From NCBI GenBank assembly GCA_000828835.1, contig AP014633.1:1178001-1242000 (forward strand): a stretch of 64,000 nt of DNA, given 5' to 3'. Origin of the DNA: Thioploca ingrica. Its GTDB lineage: Bacteria; Pseudomonadota; Gammaproteobacteria; Beggiatoales; Beggiatoaceae. Below, one piece after another: positions 10,115-17,975 of the stretch. A program made the position numbers and the translations under genes. Every line of letters begins with the position of its first letter. Position 1 is the stretch's first letter. The notes below the pieces were generated by a model. That model saw nothing but the letters and a program-made list of their open reading frames with translations, ran no database searches and was not told where the DNA came from.

Positions 10115-11320
10115 TTAATCCGTCTCCGGATGATTTCGACGAAATAAAAAAATGGCTTTAGGATAGTTCAAGCCACCCATTAAAACGCCGATTAAATAGG
10201 CGAATAAATGTCCTTCAGTGGTATCGAGTAACAACGAATTCACCAAACAACCCACTGCGATGGTAACGACCAATCCTTGTACCATCCAGTTTTGTGGTGG
10301 CGGTAAATAAACCGCTAACAACCCCAATTGATACAATAAATAAATAAATAATCCCATCCCCATTAATCCCCATTGCACCCCTATCATGAGATATTCGTTA
10401 TGTGGATTAGTCGTCGCAGTAATTCCTTGGGGCTGAGCTAATTGTTGGTATTCATAACGGAAACTCCCGGTACCATGACCCCACAGCGGACTTTGGGCAA
10501 TGAGCACTAAACTATTTTTATAAAATTCTAACCGTAAGCCAACCGAAGTATCCGTTTCACCTTGTTGATAATGTTGTAGATTTTCCGAAACACTATCAAG
10601 CCGTTTTTTAACCACATCGGAATAACTATAAATCAATCCACTCAGCAGTACTAACAATAAGCTACCCACGATAAGACCACGCAATCGATAAGTTTGATAA
10701 GAAAATAATAAAATTAAACAAAATACGATCAGGTAACCGGTACGTCCTTCACTCAGAAATAAAATGTTGTAAAGTGCTAATAATATCATTACCAGCCAAT
10801 ACCAGCGTTGTTGTTGCCACGCGTACACCGCTAAAAAATAAGCGGCTAATGCCAGTAATAATCCTTGCGTAATGTAATTCTTAAAAACAAAAGCGTTCTG
10901 TGGAGTTCCTTTGCCAATTGACCAACCAGTTAAAGTCATCAGGTAAGAAAGGAATAAAGTGACGCCCATCGCACTTAAAAAAGCGTACAAACCCCAACGA
11001 CGCGTTTTTTCATCGGCAAACAACAGAATAAACAAGGGAATATATAATAATTCTCGATACTTATCTAACATCCGTCCAGCTTCAACCCAATTGACCGGGG
11101 TATATAAAAAACCTAAACTCATGATAGTAAATAATAGTAATGCAATAACCGCCAGCGGGTGTCGAGAAAGAATATTGAATTTCTGTTTATATTGTCCTTC
11201 CGCCAACAAAAGTAAAATAGCTAAAGGACACAACACATTCGTTAAAGCCGTGGAAATGGGAATAGCAAAACCAATTAAGATGACTAAAACACGTCGCGTA
11301 TAAACAAAAAAGGTTATCAT
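10115..11320 (-). CDS. O-antigen ligase family membrane protein
   Basis: This 401-residue protein is mostly hydrophobic with about ten to twelve predicted membrane helices. It has the large periplasmic loop typical of the Wzy_C/WaaL family, including RLEFYKNSLVLIAQSPLWGHGTGSF and NPHNEYL. Proteins of this family join O-antigen or other polysaccharides to lipid A core, or polymerise repeat units, on the periplasmic side of the inner membrane. The start overlaps the end of the upstream glycosyltransferase by four bases (ATGA), so the two are probably translated together. Ligase and polymerase cannot be separated by sequence alone. Confidence 0.85.
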   Translation of the reverse strand: MITFFVYTRRVLVILIGFAIPISTALTNVLCPLAILLLLAEGQYKQKFNILSRHPLAVIALLLFTIMSLGFLYTPVNWVEAGRMLDKYRELLYIPLFILLFADEKTRRWGLYAFLSAMGVTLFLSYLMTLTGWSIGKGTPQNAFVFKNYITQGLLLALAAYFLAVYAWQQQRWYWLVMILLALYNILFLSEGRTGYLIVFCLILLFSYQTYRLRGLIVGSLLLVLLSGLIYSYSDVVKKRLDSVSENLQHYQQGETDTSVGLRLEFYKNSLVLIAQSPLWGHGTGSFRYEYQQLAQPQGITATTNPHNEYLMIGVQWGLMGMGLFIYLLYQLGLLAVYLPPPQNWMVQGLVVTIAVGCLVNSLLLDTTEGHLFAYLIGVLMGGLNYPKAIFLFRRNHPETD

Positions 11321-12186
11321 GGTTTAACCAAGCGATAATCTTTTTTACTCAATTCCCAACCGAATAACCGCTCTAATCGCATCATCCACCGATGACGCCG
11401 TTCACGTGATGTTATTTGATAATGAGGATTAAGAATTAACTGCGATTCAGCTTGTTGTGCTAACCAGGATTGCATCACCGCCGGATGAGTGCCCGTAAAT
11501 GACGTTAACGCGTGCGGATCGATATTGCCATAACCCGGAAAAGCCGGTGGGGTATGTCCCCAATATTGACTTACTTGTTGAATTTTCGATTGCATTTTTG
11601 CCACTGCCCGAACATGTCCATAATGGTAAATGGGTACATTGGTTAAAACTGCATTGGGGTAACGTCCTTGTTTATTTTTATCCATAATGACAAAAAATAA
11701 ACCATCAGGAGAATAATTCCGGAGGTGATTACGAATAACCCGCGGGGCGCGCCGATACCAGCCGGGGCTGATAGCCACCGTATTAGGTGAACCATAGAAG
11801 TGAAAATAATCAAATACTAAAGCCTCGATTTTAGGATTATCGACATATTTTTGCAAGGTGGCTCGCAGCGCCGCTAAATCTTGCTCATGGAGAACTTCAT
11901 CTCCTTCTAAATAAAATGCCCAATCACCACGGCAATTAAATTGCGCAATCATTTTTTGTTGTGCATAAACATAACCGCGATCTTGCATGGATTCATTCCA
12001 GGTGGTCTCAATCAGCCTTAATTTGGGATCGCCCAGTGCTTGAATCCGCGCTAAAGTATCGTCTTGTCCTTTGCCTACGGCGACAACGACCTCATCGCAC
12101 AGCGGTAGTAGCGAACGCAAACTTTCAAGATACGGATAACCTAATAAAGTTCCATTACGAATAAAAGAAAAACCGCTTACTTGCAT
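11317..12186 (-). CDS. Family 2 glycosyltransferase
   Basis: The 289-residue protein has a GT-A-like N-terminal domain: VSGFSFIRNG, the CDEVVVAVGKGQDDTL nucleotide-binding strand, and FYLEGDEVLHEQD, where EGDE takes the place of the DxD metal site. It would transfer a sugar from a nucleotide donor in the cytoplasm. There are no membrane helices. It is coupled by a four-base overlap to the O-antigen ligase and lies just downstream of a remnant of a second glycosyltransferase, so this is probably the end of a polysaccharide or LPS-core cluster. The acceptor is unknown. Confidence 0.88.
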   Translation of the reverse strand: MQVSGFSFIRNGTLLGYPYLESLRSLLPLCDEVVVAVGKGQDDTLARIQALGDPKLRLIETTWNESMQDRGYVYAQQKMIAQFNCRGDWAFYLEGDEVLHEQDLAALRATLQKYVDNPKIEALVFDYFHFYGSPNTVAISPGWYRRAPRVIRNHLRNYSPDGLFFVIMDKNKQGRYPNAVLTNVPIYHYGHVRAVAKMQSKIQQVSQYWGHTPPAFPGYGNIDPHALTSFTGTHPAVMQSWLAQQAESQLILNPHYQITSRERRHRWMMRLERLFGWELSKKDYRLVKP

Positions 12187-12242
12187 GGAGTGTCCAATTT
12201 GAGAAGAAAATCAATAGTAGGGAGAAAATCCCTTCTCGCCAT

Positions 12243-12372
12243 TCAGCTTTTTTGCGCTGCTAATGAATAATGTTTTTCCCATACTGCCTCCCAAGATAGC
12301 TGATTAATTTGAGTATCTTGATTCATTTCATCTTCTGCTTCTACGATGGTAGCGGCTAAACAAGCTCGTAGG
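12243..12372 (-). pseudogene. C-terminal remnant of a family 1-type glycosyltransferase
   Basis: An open frame with no start reads ACLAATIVEAEDE and LSWEAVWEKHYSLA, ending in TGA at 12243-12245. The LSWEA.WEKHY ending is typical of GT1/GT4-type glycosyltransferases. Its 5' side stops at the REPIN at 12368-12452. Confidence 0.5.
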
Positions 12373-12452
12373 ATGTGGTGACGAAGGAACCGCATCATTT
12401 CGTGATGGATGCTCAGCGATATCCAGGCTCATGATGGCAATGCCCACCCTAC
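12368..12452. repeat. REPIN: GTAGGATGTGG / CCCACCCTAC
   Basis: The left palindrome GTAGGATGTGGT pairs with ACCGCATC. The inverted right half on the other strand begins GTAGGGTGGGCATTGCC. It marks the breakpoint of the glycosyltransferase remnant. Confidence 0.55.
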
Positions 12453-12463
12453 CTAATTCAGTC

Positions 12464-12751
12464 TTAAAAAACGTAACCCCATGTTTTAAATTGATCTTGT
12501 AATTGGGGATCATTTTTGAAAGCTTGAAAATAAACATATTCTGGGGCAATATCTATTCCGTTAGGCCATGTAATGGTTTCCAGATCCGGGTCAATTTTAA
12601 GCAATAAAAAATAATTTTTATCTGTTAAAGTTTCAAAAATAGGACCTTTAATAACCTCTGCTAGGTCGGCGATACCTTTCCTGCCATTATTAAATTGCAC
12701 TTCAACTTTATAATTATCAATATATCTTGCCGCTGTAATATGTAAAAACAT
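12464..12751 (-). CDS. DUF2442 domain-containing protein
   Basis: The 95-residue protein has the DUF2442 pattern: a start leading to ARYIDNYKVEVQFNNGRKGIADLAEVI, a middle PIFETLTDKNYFLLLKIDPDLETITWPNGIDIAPEYVY and an acidic tail. A GGAG ribosome site precedes the ATG. DUF2442 genes are usually paired with a DUF4160 gene, and a damaged DUF4160 C-terminus lies 4 bp upstream, so the pair was once intact. The function is unknown; a toxin-antitoxin-like relationship has been suggested for such pairs but is not established. Confidence 0.88.
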   Translation of the reverse strand: MFLHITAARYIDNYKVEVQFNNGRKGIADLAEVIKGPIFETLTDKNYFLLLKIDPDLETITWPNGIDIAPEYVYFQAFKNDPQLQDQFKTWGYVF

Positions 12752-12755
12752 GGAG

Positions 12756-12877
12756 TTACTCCAACGGTTCTATTGGTTTTGGCATTTGTTTGGGTTCACA
12801 AAGTTTCCAATTGTCTAGTAATTCTTTTTGATGGAGTTCATACCATTCAAGGACATGATGACCATTGATTTCGCGAT
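12756..12877 (-). pseudogene. DUF4160 protein, C-terminal fragment
   Basis: The frame ends in NGHHVLEWYELHQKELLDNW and KPIEPLE, the usual C-terminus of DUF4160 proteins. The conserved N-terminus (a PPHFH-type motif) is gone. A REP palindrome and Rhs-derived sequence take its place. The open frame extending to 13049 is therefore a chimera and not a real start. Confidence 0.6.
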
Positions 12878-12908
12878 GGATGCGGTTCGCAAGCTCACCG
12901 CATCCTAC
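12878..12908 (-). repeat. Single REP palindrome GTAGGATGCGG
   Basis: On the minus strand it reads GTAGGATGCGGTGAGCTTGC followed by GAACCGCATCC, a GTAG-headed hairpin. It sits at the junction between the DUF4160 and Rhs fragments. Confidence 0.6.
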
Positions 12909-12945
12909 GAGCTGTTCTTGGTTAAGGTCAGAAGCCAAAACCAGG

Positions 12946-13043
12946 GAAATACTGTCCCTGAAACCGCAGATTATTCTCAACCGGTTCGACCTCCTGTTCC
13001 ACCACATTTCCATAAGCCTGATAACGGACATTTTTGAACAAGA
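12946..13043 (-). pseudogene. Rhs-repeat core fragment
   Basis: In a frame different from the DUF4160 remnant the sequence reads RYQAYGNVVEQEVE and ENNLRFQGQYF. This is the end-of-core signature of Rhs/YD-repeat proteins, which normally continues DEETGLHYNR. Here it breaks off immediately after QYF. No other Rhs sequence is in view, so this is a dislocated scrap. Confidence 0.5.
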
Positions 13044-13070
13044 TGACACGGATTAAAGGATTACCCAGAT

Positions 13071-13587
13071 TTAAGACATATCTGATTCTCCCCATTGATG
13101 AGAAATCATACCTTGTTTGACATCATGGTGAAAACTTGAATATTTCCAATCAGCGGGTTTATGGACCTAACCATGCTTGACTAGATGGTAATGAATGTAA
13201 TGAACGTGTTGTTCAAAATCCAATTCGTCACGGAGGAAATGTTCCCAATAACGATGTTGCCATATCGCTTGTTCACCTTTTTTAATTCTGGATCCAGTGC
13301 GTTCAATTTGGCAGGTGCTGTCATCGTGTTTAGTAAACCCAGTTTTTATCAATCGCCACCGCGTTGGAAAGTCTGCATCGTCAGGAGGTAAGGTCCAGAT
13401 ACAATGTAAATGATCGGGCAAAGACCACCGCTGCATCAATAATGAAAGGTCGTTTTCGCATAACCTGACGAAAAGCTTGGCGTAATCTCTCCACCTGAAC
13501 ATCATCAATAAAAACATTTCGTCTTCGTTCGGTGACAAGCGTAAAGAAATAACGACCCCCTGGGATTAAGGCTCGACGATATTGCAT
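13071..13587 (-). pseudogene. RAYT (REP-associated tyrosine transposase), frameshifted and nonsense-mutated
   Basis: The start ATG at 13585-13587 gives MQYRRALIPGGRYFFTLVTE, the RAYT N-terminus. An extra base in the T run at about 13420-13422 shifts the frame. In the new frame LPDHLHCIWTLP supplies the HUH-type HxH motif, and WQHRYWEHFL and HYIHYHLVKHG carry the catalytic Tyr region. A TAG at the position of the usual Leu (GLV) then interrupts the frame, which continues as KPADWKYSSFH and ends at 13071. RAYTs are Y1 transposases thought to mobilise REP/REPIN palindromes. This copy should be inactive. A REPIN lies 35 bp upstream of its start. Confidence 0.8.
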
Positions 13588-13621
13588 GGTGTTCGATAGG
13601 GTTAAATTAAGTAGCAACCAA

Positions 13622-13686
13622 GTAGGTTGGGTTTAGGTTGGGTTAGCGAAGCGTAACTCCACAATCAATCTACTAACCCGACCTAC
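13622..13686. repeat. REPIN upstream of the RAYT pseudogene
   Basis: GTAGGTTGGGTT at the left end and AACCCGACCTAC at the right end are inverted, with an inner GTTAGCGAAGCGTAAC segment. Its position 35 bp from the RAYT start fits the known habit of RAYT genes of being flanked by their REP sequences. Confidence 0.6.
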
Positions 13687-13715
13687 CTGGCTACACGGGT
13701 TAACCACAATCAAAG

Positions 13716-14354
13716 TCAAAACAATACATCCTTAAATGGGCTTTTTGATATCATCAACAATTCTTTTTCTTTTAATATTTTCAAGTGATAATCTGTCTTA
13801 GTAAAGTCAGGGATAGATTCTGATAGAGTTTCGTTTTTGATGATTACTAATTCCCAATCCCGCTTTATACCTTGTCCAAGGTCAAATAACCATTTTTCAA
13901 TATCTTTCTGTGTTCGTGACCTTTGTGTCCATCCAGGTTCTAAGATACAGAAATTGGCACCTAGTATTTTCATACTGTTTATGAGCCGGTTCACTAATTG
14001 GACATAATTTGATTGTTCAAACCATTGCCATTCAAATAGTGAACCTGGCTCAGAAAGAATTAGCGTGTTGCTACTTTTATCATCATTGATAATAATTAGA
14101 TTACACAATTTTTCGGTACAAACAAAGTTAATTTGTATCCCATCCCAGTTCTTAGTCAATTCAAAAATACTTATTAGGGATGGATAGTTTATATCTTCAT
14201 AAGTATATTGAAATTTCCCATTTTTAAATTCTAGACGATCAAAACTAGTATCGATTTTTGCGTCCATTTCATACAAAATTTCAAGAACCGGCTCTAGTAG
14301 TTCCTCACGCGTTAAAAGTACCGGTTCAAAACTTACGTAGTATTCTATACTCAT
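13716..14354 (-). CDS. Probable immunity protein for the adjacent PAAR-linked toxin
   Basis: I do not recognise this 212-residue protein as a named family. It is acidic and mixed alpha/beta, has no signal peptide or membrane helix, and contains a Trp-rich middle (SLFEWQWFEQ) and GWTQRSRTQKDIEKWLFDLG. It follows the PAAR-toxin gene by 28 bp in the same direction and is the last gene of the vgrG operon. That is the standard place for a cognate cytoplasmic immunity protein. The higher AT content of this gene and of the toxin end compared with the upstream adaptor genes suggests that the pair was exchanged as a unit. The role rests on position. Confidence 0.55.
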   Translation of the reverse strand: MSIEYYVSFEPVLLTREELLEPVLEILYEMDAKIDTSFDRLEFKNGKFQYTYEDINYPSLISIFELTKNWDGIQINFVCTEKLCNLIIINDDKSSNTLILSEPGSLFEWQWFEQSNYVQLVNRLINSMKILGANFCILEPGWTQRSRTQKDIEKWLFDLGQGIKRDWELVIIKNETLSESIPDFTKTDYHLKILKEKELLMISKSPFKDVLF

Positions 14355-14382
14355 TGTTAATTTTCACTCTAGTCTAAAAAAA

Positions 14383-15348
14383 TTAATCAATTATGTTTTT
14401 AATAAACTCAATTATTGTCACGATTGGTGGCTTTTTTTTCTTTAAGAATCGTTCAGCATCTTTTGCCGACTCACCCTTTTGCAATTTGTATTCAAGCTGA
14501 GTTTTTACACCACTGTTTTTTTGACATTCATTAATAGATTCGATCAATTTTCTATCCTCTCTTAATTGGTCCGGCTTTATAATAACTCCTTTCTCACTAT
14601 CTCCTCCAGTTGCTTTACTTTGGTCTGATTTACACTGTACTATTTTAGTGATATTTCCTTGATCATCACGTGTCACATGATCAACTTCTTTTGTAGCAGG
14701 ACACTTTTTACACTTAAAATCAGGTCCTATATCCTTCCCACTTTTTATATCTTTCTTGTTATGTCTTATTGCCTGAGCTTCGAATGGGTCTCCTACTTTT
14801 TTACACTTTTCTTCTTTATCTTTTGCTACTTCTTCTACGTTTTCTCCATGGTGAGTCGCTTTCGGTACACATTCCCACTCATGGTTACAATTCTGTGGCT
14901 CTTCAGGAGAAGTACTCGAATCAATATATGACTGAGGAGGTGTCTGTCCTGGAGGAGAAGCATGATTATGCGTCGTCAAATCCAAATGTCGCACCACATT
15001 TTTCCCTTCAAACTTCACATCCGGTGACCAACTCGTAAAATACACCTTCCCCGTAATTTTACTCGTCACAACCCCCTTCTTAGGTGCATTTCCGGCTTCA
15101 TCCCCCGTACTTTTCTTAAAGTAAGATTTATTCTTGAGCATCACTTCCTTGCCGCTAATTTTAACCGTCTTACTTCCCTTCGTCGTATCCTTAGCAAAAG
15201 CGGTATTGGGATAAGGAATCGGCACTCCAGGCGGCGTAGCTGGCGTTTGAGGTGGTGTAAAACAGACATCAGGAAAGGCACAAATCGACTTCCCATCGGC
15301 TTCCTTACAAGAAATCTCCCGCCCATTGGCAAAGACATCATTAGACAT
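14383..15348 (-). CDS. PAAR-like (DUF4150) T6SS effector with C-terminal toxin domain
   Basis: Residues 1 to about 130 form the DUF4150 PAAR-like domain (MSNDVFANGREISCK, FPDVCFTPP, PIPYPNTAFAKDTTKGSKTV, SWSPDVKFEGKNVVRH), which caps the VgrG spike. A Pro/Ser-rich linker follows. The remaining 170 residues carry the Cys-rich FKCKKCPATKEVDHV and then ITKIVQCKSDQSKATG. The spacing EVD...QCK is compatible with a PD-(D/E)XK nuclease whose third motif is QxK, as in Mrr-type enzymes; this is my inference. A GAGGAT ribosome site precedes the ATG. The gene lies 14 bp after the thiolase-like gene and before the probable immunity gene. Nuclease is the best guess, but another toxin activity cannot be excluded. 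Confidence 0.8.
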   Translation of the reverse strand: MSNDVFANGREISCKEADGKSICAFPDVCFTPPQTPATPPGVPIPYPNTAFAKDTTKGSKTVKISGKEVMLKNKSYFKKSTGDEAGNAPKKGVVTSKITGKVYFTSWSPDVKFEGKNVVRHLDLTTHNHASPPGQTPPQSYIDSSTSPEEPQNCNHEWECVPKATHHGENVEEVAKDKEEKCKKVGDPFEAQAIRHNKKDIKSGKDIGPDFKCKKCPATKEVDHVTRDDQGNITKIVQCKSDQSKATGGDSEKGVIIKPDQLREDRKLIESINECQKNSGVKTQLEYKLQKGESAKDAERFLKKKKPPIVTIIEFIKNIID

Positions 15349-15362
15349 TGTTCAATCCTCAT

Positions 15363-16391
15363 TTACTGATAAGATAACACCCAAGCCCCTCGCTTCCCCT
15401 GATCGTTACCGACATGACCCAGGATCTTGGGGCCATCGGCATACCCCTTACGACAGGCAAACCAAGCGACGATGATCAAGATGGGCACTATTGCTGCACC
15501 TACTTCGCCAATACAATCGGCGGGATGCCAAATATCAAATTTTTCTTTCCGTTTGCGCAATAGCCGTGTCAAAGCCAAAGCGGCTTCTTTAAAATTATAT
15601 TGTCCACCGGCTGCATCGGTAATACGAAAATCGATGACTCCTAAGTCACAACCGGCTTCTCCCAACGCCCCGCGAATTGCTTCCACCAAACCATCAGCTC
15701 GTAGCGGTAACTCGGAACCTTCAAAAGCAGGTTCAATTCCCATACCTAAACCGACACAAGATAACTGGGGTTCGGCTTTTTTTGATAAGGGATAACCCAC
15801 TAAGATGGCCCCAGCGGCTTCTCCGGGGAGAAAACCATCTGAATTTTGGCTCGTTAATAACTTCTCTTGTTCTTCGTAAGCTTTTAAAGTTGCGGCTACT
15901 AGAAAACCGTCTACGCCAGCAATCATCACTTGAGATACGTTTTCCTTTTCTATGAGGTGACGTGCTTGGCGCAAAGCTTCGATGCCGCTCACTCGCCCTT
16001 CGGCAATCACTTGAGAATGGGGATGAAAAGATAAGCCGATTTCAGTCTGTAAGTCGGTGAGCAAACTATTATCTAAATCCGCTAATCGCCCCGGCCGCTC
16101 GGGTTCCGCAAGACAAAGCAATAAAGGCACGCGCCGAAAATCAAGCTGACGCACCTGGCTCCCACACTCTCGTACCGCCAAAACCAACATCTTGAGCAAT
16201 TTGCTCCGTCCACGCCAAGCTTGTTCCAAAGGCACGCTACATCCCATAATCCATTCTCCACCGCTATCAATAAAGCGGGTCTCTTGAAAATTATCGATGG
16301 CACAACGAATCGCGGCACAGGCTGCGGGTGCAGTCAAACCTACACCACTAACCATTCCCACGCTTAAAACGGTCAAGGCCGGAGCAGTCAT
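15363..16391 (-). CDS. Thiolase-like (ketosynthase-fold) T6SS accessory protein
   Basis: The 342-residue protein has the thiolase/beta-ketoacyl synthase fold pattern: VSGVGLTAPAACAAIRCAI at the start, VSQVMIAGVDGFLVAATL in the middle and SDGFLPGEAAGAILVG. Where active ketosynthases have the nucleophilic Cys (usually ACA/ACS), the segment EGRVSGIEAL has none, so it is probably not catalytic. Such genes occur in T6SS effector clusters between DUF2169 and PAAR-like genes, and a role in loading or protecting the effector is assumed. The start overlaps the end of the DUF2169 gene by four bases. Confidence 0.75.
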   Translation of the reverse strand: MTAPALTVLSVGMVSGVGLTAPAACAAIRCAIDNFQETRFIDSGGEWIMGCSVPLEQAWRGRSKLLKMLVLAVRECGSQVRQLDFRRVPLLLCLAEPERPGRLADLDNSLLTDLQTEIGLSFHPHSQVIAEGRVSGIEALRQARHLIEKENVSQVMIAGVDGFLVAATLKAYEEQEKLLTSQNSDGFLPGEAAGAILVGYPLSKKAEPQLSCVGLGMGIEPAFEGSELPLRADGLVEAIRGALGEAGCDLGVIDFRITDAAGGQYNFKEAALALTRLLRKRKEKFDIWHPADCIGEVGAAIVPILIIVAWFACRKGYADGPKILGHVGNDQGKRGAWVLSYQ

Positions 16392-17503
16392 TCGTCTTCA
16401 TCCTCTGCTTTTTTGCGCCGTACCTGAGTCATTGCCGCTAAAGACGGATAATAAGTTTTTCCTAATTGTCGGGCCCGCCACCAACCCCGCGATTTTTTAC
16501 CCACCAACACTTGCACCACTTCAAACATATTTTTCTTAAGCGGCAAGTGGGCTCGCCAAGTGATTGTGAAACGTTGAGCATCGGGTTCTAAAACCAAGGT
16601 ATCGGCGATGGCTTGAACTTCTTGTTGGCCCCCTTTTTTGAGAAAAAAGACCACAGGCACTTCTAACTTAGGTAAGCGAAAATTTACCACCCCCCCTGAA
16701 GTTAAATGAATCAGTTTCACTTCTTCTCCCCCGCGTAAATAATCAATTTGCTGATCAACCGGGGCACATTGATAATAAGCCTCATTAAAATCGGCCGGTA
16801 AAAACGGAAAAGTATGATTCAACCATTGTTGATCGTAAGTCCCAGCTAATCGATAACGTGGTTCCCATCCTCGACCCAAGGGACCAAAGGCCATTGGGCG
16901 ATAGGGCCCTTTAGGCTTGCTCACTCGTTGCCCAAGTTCTTCAGTATTAGGCAAGGGCGTATATTCAATGAATTCTCGATCTAAAATTTGATGATAGCCC
17001 CGTCCCACAGGGTTGAGCATATACGCGGAATGTTTATTTTCATCGGCATGAAGGTTATCAACTCCGCCAAACGCACGGTCGTAAGAAATCGGCATGACCA
17101 GAAAAGGTCTAGGCGCACTGGCACGGAGAGAAAGAAAAGACACTTCCCAAACTCTATCTCCAACAACTTGAAAAGTTTTGTAGAAAGAACCCACTTGTAA
17201 CCCCACGTCAATCCGTTCAACTTGTTCACCATGGGGCGCATAGGCACTGCCATTCAAAATTACATCACAACGGGCTTTATAGGGTGCATAATCGGTTTCA
17301 TACACGGGTGCGGATAAGCCGGGTTCACCGGTAAAAGTATCTGCTTCAATCAGGGGTATTTGTTTTTCAGCTAATTGAGGCGGTTCATGCTGTTGGGGTA
17401 AAGTGAAGGTACCTTTAATAGCCACTACAAGCAATTCGCGTCCGTCAGGACGTAATCCCATAGTGTAACCGGCTTGCATCTGGGTTGCGTTGAGCAGTTC
17501 CAT
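16388..17503 (-). CDS. DUF2169 domain-containing T6SS effector adaptor
   Basis: This 371-residue protein begins MELLNATQMQAGYTMGLRPDGRELL and contains the DUF2169 features PQLAEKQIPLIEADTFTGEPG, SYDRAFGG, MAFGPLGRGWEPR and the WRA.LPLKK end. DUF2169 proteins are chaperone/adaptor-like partners that help mount PAAR-linked effectors on the VgrG spike. This gene is six bases downstream of the DUF6484 gene and overlaps the thiolase-like gene, so the order VgrG, DUF6484, DUF2169, thiolase-like, PAAR-toxin, immunity forms one transcription unit. The adaptor role is taken from the family and was not tested here. Confidence 0.85.
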   Translation of the reverse strand: MELLNATQMQAGYTMGLRPDGRELLVVAIKGTFTLPQQHEPPQLAEKQIPLIEADTFTGEPGLSAPVYETDYAPYKARCDVILNGSAYAPHGEQVERIDVGLQVGSFYKTFQVVGDRVWEVSFLSLRASAPRPFLVMPISYDRAFGGVDNLHADENKHSAYMLNPVGRGYHQILDREFIEYTPLPNTEELGQRVSKPKGPYRPMAFGPLGRGWEPRYRLAGTYDQQWLNHTFPFLPADFNEAYYQCAPVDQQIDYLRGGEEVKLIHLTSGGVVNFRLPKLEVPVVFFLKKGGQQEVQAIADTLVLEPDAQRFTITWRAHLPLKKNMFEVVQVLVGKKSRGWWRARQLGKTYYPSLAAMTQVRRKKAEDEDE

Positions 17504-17509
17504 AACACT

Positions 17510-17974
17510 TTAGTTCATTTGTACCGAACCACCCTTAATTCGGTTCACGCCGGAAGAACGGCTCAATAAGTAAGCTCCTCGAATCAGCACTTTACCAGCA
17601 CGGGTCAAAGTAATACTGGCTTTGCCACATTTCAACACAATTTCTTTATTGGCGGATAAAATGACTCTTTGTCCATCCACACGCGCTTCTACAGGTGAAG
17701 TTTCTGCAGTCACCGATAGATCCGCTCGAATTAAACCGATAATCACCGGTTGGGTTATATCACCTTCGGCAAAGAGTAATGCGACTTCTTGCTCAATCTG
17801 CTCGATTGCTAAGGAAACCGTTGTTAAAGCGGGTAAGGGTTGGTGCGTTGGATTAGCCGGATAATCAACTAAAGGTCGACCCATTTCATTAAATGTTATC
17901 AATTTGCCAATGACAACTTCACCGGGTCGGATGGTTAAAATGTTTTCTAAACCTTCTGGTAATGCACGAGTCAT
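17510..17974 (-). CDS. DUF6484 domain-containing protein
   Basis: The 154-residue protein starts MTRALPEGLENILTIRPGEVVIGKLI and has the DUF6484 core (VALLFAEGDITQPVIIGLI), then a short beta-rich end, VILSANKEIVLKCGKASITLTRAGKVLIRGAYLLSRSSG. That end is strikingly similar to the end of the upstream VgrG, which has VLQAGKASITLKKNGDILI. The shared beta-prism-like motif suggests that it forms a VgrG-like trimeric stalk or binds at the spike. It begins one base after the vgrG stop. Its function within the T6SS is inferred. Confidence 0.8.
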   Translation of the reverse strand: MTRALPEGLENILTIRPGEVVIGKLITFNEMGRPLVDYPANPTHQPLPALTTVSLAIEQIEQEVALLFAEGDITQPVIIGLIRADLSVTAETSPVEARVDGQRVILSANKEIVLKCGKASITLTRAGKVLIRGAYLLSRSSGVNRIKGGSVQMN

Positions 17975-17975
17975 G

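Noticed and set aside
12756..13049. A 97-residue protein ending in the DUF4160 tail
   Set aside because: Its first half is out-of-frame Rhs and REP sequence, so the start is artificial.
15427..15795. A 122-codon plus-strand frame opposite the thiolase-like gene
   Set aside because: It is a shadow of the real minus-strand gene, with no ribosome site or recognisable domain.
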